Shown piece by piece: positions 8,092-16,010 of a DNA stretch of 49,045 nt. The stretch lies in NCBI RefSeq assembly GCF_003473545.1, contig NZ_QUCM01000025.1:1-49045 (forward strand), in the 5' to 3' direction. Origin of the DNA: Clostridium sp. AM22-11AC (GTDB lineage: Bacteria; Bacillota; Clostridia; Lachnospirales; Lachnospiraceae). Every line of letters starts with the position of its first letter. Position 1 is the first letter of the stretch. A program made the translations under genes and the position numbers. The notes beneath the pieces were generated by a model. The model was not told the DNA's origin, did not search any database, and saw nothing but the letters and a program-made list of their open reading frames with translations.

Positions 8092-9144
8092 TTATAATAA
8101 TTTTCTTACATCATTAAACATGATAAATACCATAAGTGCCAGCAGTAAAAACATACCGGCAGCATGGACCATTCCCTCTTTTTCACGGTCAATAGGCTTT
8201 CTGCGTATAGCCTCGATGATCAGAAATACCAGACGTCCGCCATCCAGTGCAGGAAGTGGAAGCAGGTTCATCACACCCAGGTTTGCGCTTAAAAGAATGG
8301 CAAAATTCACAAGTACCATGGCAACCACTGTATTTCCTGCAGGTGCTGCCTGCTCCACCGTCTGGTCAATGGTAGTAACGATCCCTACAGGGCCACTGAT
8401 ATCATCTGCGCTTACTCTGCCGGCAAATATCATATGAAAACTGTCAAATACATAGTAGATCCAGTGTTCCACCTCATAAACCGACTGCACCAGCAGCTGC
8501 ACCGGATTTGTGATCTTCTGAAGTTTTGCCTCAAACCGCACACCGATCATGGACTGCCCTGTCTTATCGTTATAAACCGGAGTGATCTTTGCCGATCTCT
8601 TCTCTGTTTTCCCATTTTCATCTGTATGTTTCCAGGTAATGGTCACATCCTGATGAGGATGGGCTGTAAGATAAGGTGAAAGATCCCGGTAAGAATGGAC
8701 CGCTCTGTGGTCTACTTTTATGATCACATCTCCTGTAAGGATCCCCGCCTGCTCAGCCGGGTACCCTTCTTCTACACCCATGACCACCGGCTCATAAAAG
8801 CCACCGGCACAGCCTACGATAACAAGGGATAACAGGAAAGCCAGAATGAAATTAAATAAAGGGCCTCCAAAAACCACGGCAATACGGTTAAATACAGGTT
8901 TGTTATTAAAAGCCCTGTCCCCTTCTGCATCCTCATCTTCTCCTAACATGGCGCAGGAACCGCCAAAAGGCAGAAGTTTTAAAGAATATCTCGTTTCGCC
9001 TTTTACAAAACTTAAAAGCCTCGGTCCCATCCCTAAGGAAAATTCCGTCACTTCAATCCCGCTTAATTTTGCGAATATAAAATGTCCAAGTTCATGGAAC
9101 AGGATGATTCCCCCAAGGATCAGCACTGCCAGTACAATATTCAT
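8092..9144 (-). CDS. rseP: Site-2 intramembrane zinc metalloprotease RseP/RasP
   Basis: A 350-residue membrane protease that cleaves anti-sigma factors and leftover signal peptides within the membrane. The zinc-binding HELGH motif is in the first helix (His17, Glu18, His21). A PDZ domain occupies roughly residues 105-180 (VMGVEEGYPAEQAGI...GDVIIKVDHRAV). The third ligand region NLLPLPALDGGR is near the C terminus, followed by the last helix. Order and length match the family. Position between dxr and ispG is the standard Firmicute arrangement. Confidence 0.97.
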   Translation of the reverse strand: MNIVLAVLILGGIILFHELGHFIFAKLSGIEVTEFSLGMGPRLLSFVKGETRYSLKLLPFGGSCAMLGEDEDAEGDRAFNNKPVFNRIAVVFGGPLFNFILAFLLSLVIVGCAGGFYEPVVMGVEEGYPAEQAGILTGDVIIKVDHRAVHSYRDLSPYLTAHPHQDVTITWKHTDENGKTEKRSAKITPVYNDKTGQSMIGVRFEAKLQKITNPVQLLVQSVYEVEHWIYYVFDSFHMIFAGRVSADDISGPVGIVTTIDQTVEQAAPAGNTVVAMVLVNFAILLSANLGVMNLLPLPALDGGRLVFLIIEAIRRKPIDREKEGMVHAAGMFLLLALMVFIMFNDVRKLL

Positions 9145-9213
9145 AGGATTTCATTCATCCTTTCCTGTTTTCATTTATGGTAATATCACCGCCAGGTGAC
9201 ATATCCGTTTAAC

Positions 9214-10365
9214 TTAAATATTCCACTTTGAATGGATAAAGTCATAAGTTTCTGCTTCCGCTGCCAGGATCTGATCTACATCTGGTGCATCAACCTTCTT
9301 ATGATGCTCCATGGATGCCTGGATCATGTCCGGAATGGTCAGATACGGGATCTTTTTCTTTAAAAACAGACTTACTGCCATCTCATTGGCTGCATTAAAT
9401 ACAGTTGGCATACTTCCGCCTGTCTTTCCTGCCTGGTATGCCAGTTTTAATCCCTTAAATGTTTCCGGATCCGGTACATCAAAGGTGATCTCACGAAGCT
9501 TTGTAAAGTCCAGTCTGTCTCCTGGAAGAAAACGTCTTTCCGGATAGTATAATGCATACTGGATCGGCAGTTTCATATCCGGTGTACCTAGCTGGGCGAT
9601 CACTGCTCCATCTTCATACTCGATCATGGAATGGATAATACTTGCAGGCTGGATCACTACCTGGATCTGATCTAAGGATACATCAAACAGCCAGCCGGCT
9701 TCCATTACTTCCAGTCCCTTATTGACCATAGTAGAGGAGTCGATGGTGATCTTGTGGCCCATAGACCAGTTTGGATGCTTTAAGGCATCTTCCACCTGGA
9801 CTTTTTCCAGCTGTTCTCTTTTCCATCCTCTGAAAGGACCTCCGGAAGCAGTCAGAAGGATCTTATGGATCTTATTTCCGGCTGCTCCCTGAAGGCACTG
9901 GAAGATTGCAGAATGTTCGGAGTCTACCGGAAGGATCTTCACACCCATTTTCTTTGCCAACGGCATGATAATGTGACCGGCTGTGACCAGTGTCTCCTTA
10001 TTTGCCAGAGCAATGTCTTTTCCTGCTTCCATGGCAGCGATGGTAGGCCGGATACCGATCATTCCCACTACTGCGGTAACTACGATCTCTGCCTTTGGCT
10101 CTGTTGCAACAGCGATCAGGCCCTCCATACCGGAAAGGATCTTCACATCCAGATCTTTTACCCTTTCTTTCAGTTCTTTTGCCTTTTCTTCACTCCACAG
10201 GCAGGCGATCTCCGGCTTAAATTCGCGGATCTGTTTTTCGATCAAATCCACATTGGAACCGGCTGCCAGAGCCGTTACCTTAATATCTTTATTGTATCTT
10301 ACTACCTCTAATGTCTGGGTTCCGATGGAACCGGTTGAACCCAGGATTGATATGTTCTTTACCAT
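9214..10365 (-). CDS. dxr: 1-deoxy-D-xylulose 5-phosphate reductoisomerase
   Basis: Second enzyme of the MEP isoprenoid pathway: NADPH-dependent rearrangement and reduction of DXP to MEP in the cytoplasm. The Rossmann motif GSTGSIG is at residues 9-15. The metal and substrate motif VDSEHSAIFQCL and the substrate-binding SMGHKITIDSSTMVNKG follow, and the C-terminal helical domain is complete at 383 residues. A possible 11-codon leader frame ends two bases before this ATG (see 10368-10403), and the GGGAGAA ribosome site lies inside it. Confidence 0.98.
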   Translation of the reverse strand: MVKNISILGSTGSIGTQTLEVVRYNKDIKVTALAAGSNVDLIEKQIREFKPEIACLWSEEKAKELKERVKDLDVKILSGMEGLIAVATEPKAEIVVTAVVGMIGIRPTIAAMEAGKDIALANKETLVTAGHIIMPLAKKMGVKILPVDSEHSAIFQCLQGAAGNKIHKILLTASGGPFRGWKREQLEKVQVEDALKHPNWSMGHKITIDSSTMVNKGLEVMEAGWLFDVSLDQIQVVIQPASIIHSMIEYEDGAVIAQLGTPDMKLPIQYALYYPERRFLPGDRLDFTKLREITFDVPDPETFKGLKLAYQAGKTGGSMPTVFNAANEMAVSLFLKKKIPYLTIPDMIQASMEHHKKVDAPDVDQILAAEAETYDFIHSKWNI

Positions 10366-10367
10366 AA

Positions 10368-10403
10368 TTATTCTCCCTTTGTAAAGGAAATGCTTAAAAT
10401 CAT
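10368..10403 (-). CDS. Possible 11-residue leader peptide before dxr
   Basis: A minimal frame, MILSISFTKGE then TAA, has its own AAAGGAG ribosome site and stops two bases before the dxr ATG. It covers the dxr ribosome site, so if translated it could couple dxr translation to ribosomes arriving from cdsA. The peptide has no attenuation-type codon run and resembles nothing known to me. It may be chance. Confidence 0.25.
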   Translation of the reverse strand: MILSISFTKGE

Positions 10404-10435
10404 GCTGCTCCTTTTAATTTAAATTGCCTATCTTA

Positions 10436-11236
10436 CTATCTTAAAAAAGTAACTGCAAAATAAATAGCAGGAGCTGTAAATATCATACTGTCAAAACGAT
10501 CCAGGATACCTCCGTGTCCCGGGATCAGATGGCCATAATCTTTAATATTGTGGTTTCTCTTAATAGCAGACGCTGCCAGATCTCCAATCTGTGAGATAAC
10601 TGCCGCAATAGCGCAGGCAATGGCGCAGGCAACCATGGGATTTGCCACTTCTTCCATATTATGACCAAAATAAGCACCATAAGCAAGGCCTAACAGTGCA
10701 GAACCAACTACACCGCCTACAGCCCCTTCAATGGACTTTTTCGGACTTAATACAGGCGCCAGTTTATGTTTTCCAAGAAGCATTCCTACGCAGTAGGCGC
10801 TGGTGTCGCAGCCCCAGGAGCTTAAAAAGATCAGCCATACCAGATAAGCTCCGTCATGCATGCTGCGGGTCTGATACAGAAAAGAAAGCATTACCGGAAC
10901 ATAGCACACACCAAAAAAGGCGCCGGTTATCTCTTCTGTTTTAAAGCTTGGAAAAGTAAAAACATAGAGAGCCATTAAAAGCATCAGGGATGCAATGATC
11001 ATTAATGTAAGATACTTCTGTCCCTCAAACCATAAGATCCCATAATAGCAGACAGCTGTCAGATAGCCAACTGCAGCTACTGATCTTTTTTCGATCCCGA
11101 GAACGCGGTACAGTTCAAACAGGCCTACCAGTGAAATAAGGGCTGTCACTGCAAAAAGGAGGGCGCCTCCTTTTCCAACGAAGAAAATAGCAAGGATGAC
11201 CAGTACGATACCACTGATCAATCGTGTTGTAAACAT
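10436..11236 (-). CDS. cdsA: Phosphatidate cytidylyltransferase (CDP-diacylglycerol synthase)
   Basis: Integral membrane enzyme making CDP-diacylglycerol from phosphatidate and CTP, the branch point of phospholipid synthesis. At 266 residues it has the expected multiple hydrophobic helices, SPKKSIEGAVGG, and the C-terminal family signature from GDLAASAIKRNHNIKD to PGHGGILDRFDS. It follows uppS by 22 bases and precedes dxr. Confidence 0.97.
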   Translation of the reverse strand: MFTTRLISGIVLVILAIFFVGKGGALLFAVTALISLVGLFELYRVLGIEKRSVAAVGYLTAVCYYGILWFEGQKYLTLMIIASLMLLMALYVFTFPSFKTEEITGAFFGVCYVPVMLSFLYQTRSMHDGAYLVWLIFLSSWGCDTSAYCVGMLLGKHKLAPVLSPKKSIEGAVGGVVGSALLGLAYGAYFGHNMEEVANPMVACAIACAIAAVISQIGDLAASAIKRNHNIKDYGHLIPGHGGILDRFDSMIFTAPAIYFAVTFLR

Positions 11237-11258
11237 AAAAATCTCCTTTTTGAATACG

Positions 11259-11978
11259 TTATTTTACCCCGCCGAACCGTCGATCTCTCTTATTATACTG
11301 AAAGATCGCCTTTTCCAGTTCCTTCTCATCAAAATCCGGCCACAGACAATCTGTAACATACAGTTCTGTATATGCCAGCTGCCACAGCAGATAATTGGAC
11401 AGTCTTAACTCTCCGCTGGTACGGATCAGCAGATCCGGATCCGGGATATCCGCGGTATCCAGATAAGAAGCAAATACAGATTCTGTAATATCCTCTGCCT
11501 CCACTTTTCCTGCCTTTACATCCTCTGCCAGTTTCGCAGCTGCTCTGCGGATCTCATCTCTTCCACCATAATTGACTGCGATCACAAAGGTAAGTCCTGT
11601 ATTATCCTTTGTCTCTTCTTCCAGACGGTTGATGCCGTCAATAATATCCTGGGCAAAACGTCTTCTGTCACCGATCATCTTTACCCGCACATTGTTGGCA
11701 GAAGCGATTTTTAACAGGCGGACCATATAATAACGGAACAGTTGCATCAGCGCTCCTACTTCTTCTTCGGACCTTTTCCAGTTTTCAGTAGAAAATCCGT
11801 AAACAGTCAGATATTTGATGCCCATTCTGGCAGCGATCTCTACTGTCTTTTCTACTGTAACACAGCCTTCTTTGTGACCAAAGGTTCTAGGAAGACCTCT
11901 TTTTTTCGCCCAGCGGCCATTTCCGTCTAAAATAAGTGCTACATGAGCCGGTATTACCATATTACTGTCTAATGCCAT
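11259..11978 (-). CDS. uppS: Isoprenyl (undecaprenyl) diphosphate synthase
   Basis: Cis-prenyltransferase that extends farnesyl diphosphate with isopentenyl diphosphate to make the C55 lipid carrier for cell-wall synthesis. The catalytic motif LDGNGRWA (Asp18) is near the start, and the C-terminal signature RTSGELRLSN followed by LLWQLAYTELY is intact. I chose ATG 11978 because AGGTGAGG lies five bases before it. An in-frame GTG at 11987 falls inside that ribosome site and is unlikely. This gives 239 residues, normal for the family. A terminator-like hairpin separates it from frr. Confidence 0.97.
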   Translation of the reverse strand: MALDSNMVIPAHVALILDGNGRWAKKRGLPRTFGHKEGCVTVEKTVEIAARMGIKYLTVYGFSTENWKRSEEEVGALMQLFRYYMVRLLKIASANNVRVKMIGDRRRFAQDIIDGINRLEEETKDNTGLTFVIAVNYGGRDEIRRAAAKLAEDVKAGKVEAEDITESVFASYLDTADIPDPDLLIRTSGELRLSNYLLWQLAYTELYVTDCLWPDFDEKELEKAIFQYNKRDRRFGGVK

Positions 11979-12004
11979 TTTCCTCACCTTTTCTTATCTT
12001 ATTG

Positions 12005-12038
12005 CATAAAACGAAGAGGCAGGAGTCTCTCCTGCCTC
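12005..12038 (-). terminator. Hairpin between frr and uppS
   Basis: GAGGCAGGAG and CTCCTGCCTC (12016-12025 and 12029-12038) make a 10-bp stem with a three-base loop. On the minus strand TTCGTTTTATG follows. It is probably a partial terminator that lowers read-through from pyrH-frr into uppS and beyond. Confidence 0.65.
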
Positions 12039-12055
12039 CGTATCAATTTCAGAGA

Positions 12056-12607
12056 CTATACAGTCATGATCTCTTTTGTCTTTTCTTCTACTGCCTTGTC
12101 AACACGCTCAATGGTCTTGTCAGTCAGTTTCTGCATCTTCTCAGTCAGATCAGCTAACTCGTCCTCTGTGATCTCTCCAGCTTTCTCTGCTTTCTTAAAT
12201 GCATCATTTGCATCGCGGCGGATGTTGCGGACAGCAACCTTTGCGTTGTCACCTTTCTTCTTTACTTCCTTTGCAACTTCTTTTCTTCGGTCCTCAGTCA
12301 TCTCCGGGAAGATCAGGCGGATGCAGTTTCCGTCGTTGGTAGGATTGATACCTAACTCAGATGTAAGGATCGCTTTTTCGATTGCTTTTAACAGGCTCTT
12401 TTCCCATGGCTGGATCACGATCATACGTGCTTCCGGAACAGATACGTTTCCTACCTGCTGAAGAGGTGTTGGTGTTCCGTAGTAATCCACTTTAATCTTG
12501 TCTAATACATGTGGGTTTGCACGGCCTGCGCGGATAGTTCCGTAATCAGCTAACAGAACTTCCATTGTCTTGTCCATCTTATCCTGATAAAACTTTAAAT
12601 CTTCCAT
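12056..12607 (-). CDS. frr: Ribosome recycling factor
   Basis: Splits the post-termination ribosome together with EF-G. The protein is 183 residues with typical helix-rich sequence, including RAGRANPHVLDKI and the long C-terminal coiled region. ATG 12607 is chosen because AGGAGGGAA precedes it; an in-frame ATG six codons upstream overlaps that ribosome site. pyrH lies about 90 bases upstream in the same direction, the normal partner. Confidence 0.98.
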   Translation of the reverse strand: MEDLKFYQDKMDKTMEVLLADYGTIRAGRANPHVLDKIKVDYYGTPTPLQQVGNVSVPEARMIVIQPWEKSLLKAIEKAILTSELGINPTNDGNCIRLIFPEMTEDRRKEVAKEVKKKGDNAKVAVRNIRRDANDAFKKAEKAGEITEDELADLTEKMQKLTDKTIERVDKAVEEKTKEIMTV

Positions 12608-12700
12608 AAGTTCCCTCCTGAACATGCAGCTTTTGCTGTCATTTTATATTCATAGCGTTTTCGCTTTTATTCTTACTTATTGTGTTACCGTAATGATCGA

Positions 12701-13402
12701 TCAAGCAGTAACGATGGTTCCGTTGATACGGCCCTGCATAGCATTTGCAATACCGTCCGGTTCATTTAAGCTGAATACAGCCATTGGCATCTTGTGTTCC
12801 ATGCACATAATAGACGCGGTCAGATCTACAACTGCTAACTGGCGGTCGATCACTTCCTGAATGGAAATGGTATCAAATTTCTTTGCCTCTGGATTTACCT
12901 TTGGATCGCTGTCATATACACCGTCAATAGCCTTTGCAAGAAGGATGCAGTCTGCCTCCATCTCAATTGCACGCAGTGTGATACCTGTATCAGTTGAGAA
13001 ATAAGGATGTCCTGTACCGCCTGCAAAGAACACCACCTTTCCCTCTGCAAAGCACTTATTTGCCTGATCCTTGGAGAACAGCTGGGTCATAGTGCCACAT
13101 GCAAATGGGGTAAAGATCTCTGTCTGCATTCCCGCATTGCGGAAGATCTCAGAAACATAGATACAGTTCATAACTGTAGCTAACATACCGATCTGGTCTG
13201 CCTTGGTACGCTCAATGGCATCGCTGGTACGGCCTCTCCAGAAGTTTCCGCCTCCGATCACAATACCTACCTGAACGCCTGCGTCTACAGATAATTTTAC
13301 CTGTCTTGCTACCTCTTTTACAGTATCTTCGTCGAAACCGGTCTTTTTAGGACCTGCAAGGGCCTCGCCGCTTAATTTTAAGAATACACGGTTCATTTTC
13401 AT
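12701..13402 (-). CDS. pyrH: UMP kinase
   Basis: Amino-acid-kinase-fold enzyme that phosphorylates UMP to UDP, usually a hexamer under allosteric control. Motifs are LKLSGEAL at the N terminus, GGGNFWRG for phosphate binding, and TGITLRAIE with DSDPK in the nucleotide region. Length 233 residues is normal. Two ATGs (13402 and 13396) are possible; AAGGAGAA suits either. In many Firmicutes rpsB-tsf precedes pyrH; here a phosphoesterase gene lies upstream and pyrH has its own promoter. Confidence 0.97.
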   Translation of the reverse strand: MKMNRVFLKLSGEALAGPKKTGFDEDTVKEVARQVKLSVDAGVQVGIVIGGGNFWRGRTSDAIERTKADQIGMLATVMNCIYVSEIFRNAGMQTEIFTPFACGTMTQLFSKDQANKCFAEGKVVFFAGGTGHPYFSTDTGITLRAIEMEADCILLAKAIDGVYDSDPKVNPEAKKFDTISIQEVIDRQLAVVDLTASIMCMEHKMPMAVFSLNEPDGIANAMQGRINGTIVTA

Positions 13403-13426
13403 AAATGAGTTTCTCCTTGTGTTGGA

Positions 13427-13468
13427 TTATACTTTTTTAAGTATAACATAGGAATGTATTTTTGGAAA
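13427..13468 (-). promoter_or_regulatory. Promoter and palindrome upstream of pyrH
   Basis: Minus strand -35 TTTCCA (13463-13468), 17-base spacer, -10 TATACT (13440-13445). The -10 is one arm of a palindrome, TTATACTT-N4-AAGTATAA (13427-13446), whose other arm offers a second TATAAT. The palindrome spans the likely start site, so it may be an operator or just paired -10 elements. Confidence 0.55.
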
Positions 13469-13476
13469 GATTATTT

Positions 13477-14238
13477 TCACTGTTCGCGGATCCGTTCACG
13501 GATGCTCCTTGCATCTGTGTCCGACAATGGATCACAGATATCATAGATCTTTGCAGTCAGTTCCGGATCATTTCCTACATTTTTAATGATCCACAATCTG
13601 GACTCTCCTGATTTTTTAAACCGGAGGACTTTTGCAATGGTAAACAGAAGTTCTTTTTCTTTTGCATCATTTGCGTCACTTAACTGTTTTTGCTGGTAAC
13701 GCTTCTGCTTTTTCTCATATTTACTTACCTTTGTCTTTTCACGCTGGGCAATGGCAGCTCCCGGAGTACCGTATCCCTTCTCTAACCATATGGTTTCTAC
13801 CTGATACGTTCCGTCTTCAATGGTCATAACAGCCATGGAAAGAGGCAGTGTATTCCGCTTATAACCACAACTTCCGGGATTTAGCCACAACCTTCCCGCG
13901 ATCTCCTGCTGCTGGTACATATGGGAATGGCCAAAGATCACTACCTGAGCATCTCCTAATGCCACAGGGATGTCCGTTCTCTGATGGGCCATGACCATTT
14001 TCACACCGCCGATTTCAAAACGTTTGATCCCCGGCAGTCCCCCGGACCAGCCTCTGTCATTATTTCCCCTTACTGCAAAAAGCGGCTGCTTTCCGCTTAA
14101 TTTCATATACAGCATCTGCGTATCAAAATCACCTGCATGTACGATCACGTCGCAGGTTTCCAGTATCTTCTCCACCTCCGGGCGCAGCACTCCATGGGTA
14201 TCTGCCATCATTGCCACCCTTACAGGTCCCCGTTCCAT
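13477..14238 (-). CDS. YfcE/MJ0936-type metallophosphoesterase with C-terminal extension
   Basis: A calcineurin-like phosphoesterase. Metal-binding motifs appear in order: ADTHG (Asp13, His15), HAGDFD, RGNND, the later histidine in MVMAHQ, and GHSHM, then the NPGSCGYKRN stretch typical of the YfcE group. That domain ends near residue 165. Beyond it lies a lysine/glutamine-rich segment and a charged tail of about 85 residues that small YfcE-type proteins (160-180 residues) lack. Substrate unknown; cyclic phosphodiesters or nucleotides are possible from the family. AAGGAGG precedes the ATG. Confidence 0.85.
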   Translation of the reverse strand: MERGPVRVAMMADTHGVLRPEVEKILETCDVIVHAGDFDTQMLYMKLSGKQPLFAVRGNNDRGWSGGLPGIKRFEIGGVKMVMAHQRTDIPVALGDAQVVIFGHSHMYQQQEIAGRLWLNPGSCGYKRNTLPLSMAVMTIEDGTYQVETIWLEKGYGTPGAAIAQREKTKVSKYEKKQKRYQQKQLSDANDAKEKELLFTIAKVLRFKKSGESRLWIIKNVGNDPELTAKIYDICDPLSDTDARSIRERIREQ

Positions 14239-14377
14239 TTTTCTTCCTCCTTGGTTTCACATATACACGCTCTGAAAATACCAGATTATTATATACGATT
14301 ATTTTCTGACTGACAATCATTTCAGCCATAACATCTTCTTGTATTATTTATTTTTTCTGACGATTTTGTGAACATTA

Positions 14378-14406
14378 TTGTGGAAAAAATAGTTAGATGT
14401 TATACT
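14378..14406 (+). promoter_or_regulatory. Promoter of the cell-wall-binding repeat protein
   Basis: -35 TTGTGG (14378-14383), 17-base spacer, -10 TATACT (14401-14406). The predicted start near 14413 leaves a leader of about 60 bases before the ATG at 14474. Confidence 0.6.
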
Positions 14407-14473
14407 TGCAGCAGACCATTGTACATTTTGATATAAATATACGGATCTGTACATACATGAAAGGGGAAACTGT

Positions 14474-15937
14474 ATGATAAAAAATTATAAAAAACTATTC
14501 CTGTCCTTTGGAGCTGCAGCTGTTTTAAGTTCCGCAGCTGCTTTTAGCAGCCTGGCTGCAAGTGGCGGCTGGGTCAGTGAAAACGGAGTATGGAAATATC
14601 AGGAAGCATCTGGAAATTATGCCTACAATACCTGGAAAACTTCCGGTGATAACTCTTACTATCTGGACAATAACGGCGTCATTGCTGTAAACCAGTGGAT
14701 CGATGATACCTACTACGTTGACGATGACGGCGTAATGGCAAAAAATTCCTGGATCCAGTTATCAGAAGATACTTCCCAGAAGAAAGCAGGCTGGTATTAC
14801 GTGGACGCCAAAGGAAAGCTGATCAAGGATAAATGGAGTACCATCGGGGATAAAAAATACGCTTTTGACAGCGATGGAAAAATGCGTACAGGCTGGTTTT
14901 TTGATAATGATGATATTTATTATCTGGGAGACAATGGTTATGCCAAGACCGGCTGGCTGTGCCTGGACTATGACGAAGACAACAAGCCGGATGATGGAAC
15001 GATCTCTGAAATCCGTACTTCTGCTTCCGATACTGCCAAATGGTTTTATTTCCAGACAAACGGAAAGGCAAAACGTTCTAAGAATGACTCCTATTCCGCT
15101 GAAACCATCGGGGATAATAAATATTATTTTAATGAAGACGGTGTGATGATGACTGGCTGGGTAGCTGTAAAAAGCAGCGCTGAAGCAGGAGATCCCACAG
15201 GTATCAGCAAATTCGTCTATTTAGGCGGAGATGATGAAGGCATCATGGCAAAAAACAAATGGCTGGAACTTTACAATCATCCAGGTGACTCTGATGACAA
15301 GGACGAGATCACCACAGACAACAGCGATGAAGCCCCAGACGAAGGTGAGTCAAACTGGTACTACTTTGAAAGTGATGGTACCCCTGCTTACTTAAACAGC
15401 AAAGCTACCAATATGAGCAAGGCAACTACCAAGGTAGATGGAAATTCCTATTTTTTTAACTCCTATGGTGTCCGCCAGACCGGCCTTATCCATGTGGTAA
15501 CTTCTTCCGGTAAAGAATTTACAGGCTACTTTGGTGAAAATGACTCTGACGGTAAAATGCTCACCGGTAAAAAATCCAATTTAAGCGTTGACGGTGAAAC
15601 AGCTGCTTACTATTTCAGTGAGTCCGGCTCTGATAAGGGCTGCGGTTATAATGGTTCCAAAGATGATTATCTGTATTATCAGGGACGCCTTGTAAAGGCA
15701 GACAGCGGTTCTGACTATCAGGTATTCTGTGTTGACAATAAAATGTACCTGGTTAATGAGTCCGGCAAGATCCAGACTTCCAGCAAGAATTATAAAGTAA
15801 ACGGATCCTGGACATTCAAGGTTTCCGGCGGTTCTATTTATTTCATTGATGATGATAAGAAATCCACAGGAAAGGTTACTTCTTCTGATGCGGAGTCCCT
15901 TCCGGAAGTGATCTATGATAAAGAGTATACTTTATAA
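14474..15937 (+). CDS. Secreted cell-wall-binding (choline-binding-like) repeat protein
   Basis: An exported 487-residue protein. Residues 1-29 are a signal peptide (basic start, alanine-rich core, likely cleavage after SSLAA). The rest is built from about 20-residue aromatic repeats of the CW_binding_1 type, for example GWYYVDAKGKLIKDKW and YYFNEDGVMMTGW. No catalytic domain is visible, and acidic Asp/Glu/Ser-rich stretches interrupt the repeats (around residues 270-295). Such proteins bind choline or other wall polymers, or form surface layers and adhesins. Exact ligand unknown. Single-gene unit: own promoter, GAAAGGGG ribosome site, strong terminator. Confidence 0.85.
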   Translation: MIKNYKKLFLSFGAAAVLSSAAAFSSLAASGGWVSENGVWKYQEASGNYAYNTWKTSGDNSYYLDNNGVIAVNQWIDDTYYVDDDGVMAKNSWIQLSEDTSQKKAGWYYVDAKGKLIKDKWSTIGDKKYAFDSDGKMRTGWFFDNDDIYYLGDNGYAKTGWLCLDYDEDNKPDDGTISEIRTSASDTAKWFYFQTNGKAKRSKNDSYSAETIGDNKYYFNEDGVMMTGWVAVKSSAEAGDPTGISKFVYLGGDDEGIMAKNKWLELYNHPGDSDDKDEITTDNSDEAPDEGESNWYYFESDGTPAYLNSKATNMSKATTKVDGNSYFFNSYGVRQTGLIHVVTSSGKEFTGYFGENDSDGKMLTGKKSNLSVDGETAAYYFSESGSDKGCGYNGSKDDYLYYQGRLVKADSGSDYQVFCVDNKMYLVNESGKIQTSSKNYKVNGSWTFKVSGGSIYFIDDDKKSTGKVTSSDAESLPEVIYDKEYTL

Positions 15938-15953
15938 CGCTTTATAATACTAC

Positions 15954-15993
15954 AGGCTTCGGCATTGGTTTAATCCTTTGCCGAAGCCTTTTT
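15954..15993 (+). terminator. Rho-independent terminator of the repeat-protein gene
   Basis: AGGCTTCGGCA (15954-15964) and TGCCGAAGCCT (15979-15989) form an 11-bp stem with a 14-base loop, followed by a run of five T. On the minus strand there is no T-run, so it does not serve the converging GH3 gene. Confidence 0.93.
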
Positions 15994-16010
15994 GTATGAA
16001 AACATATTTT

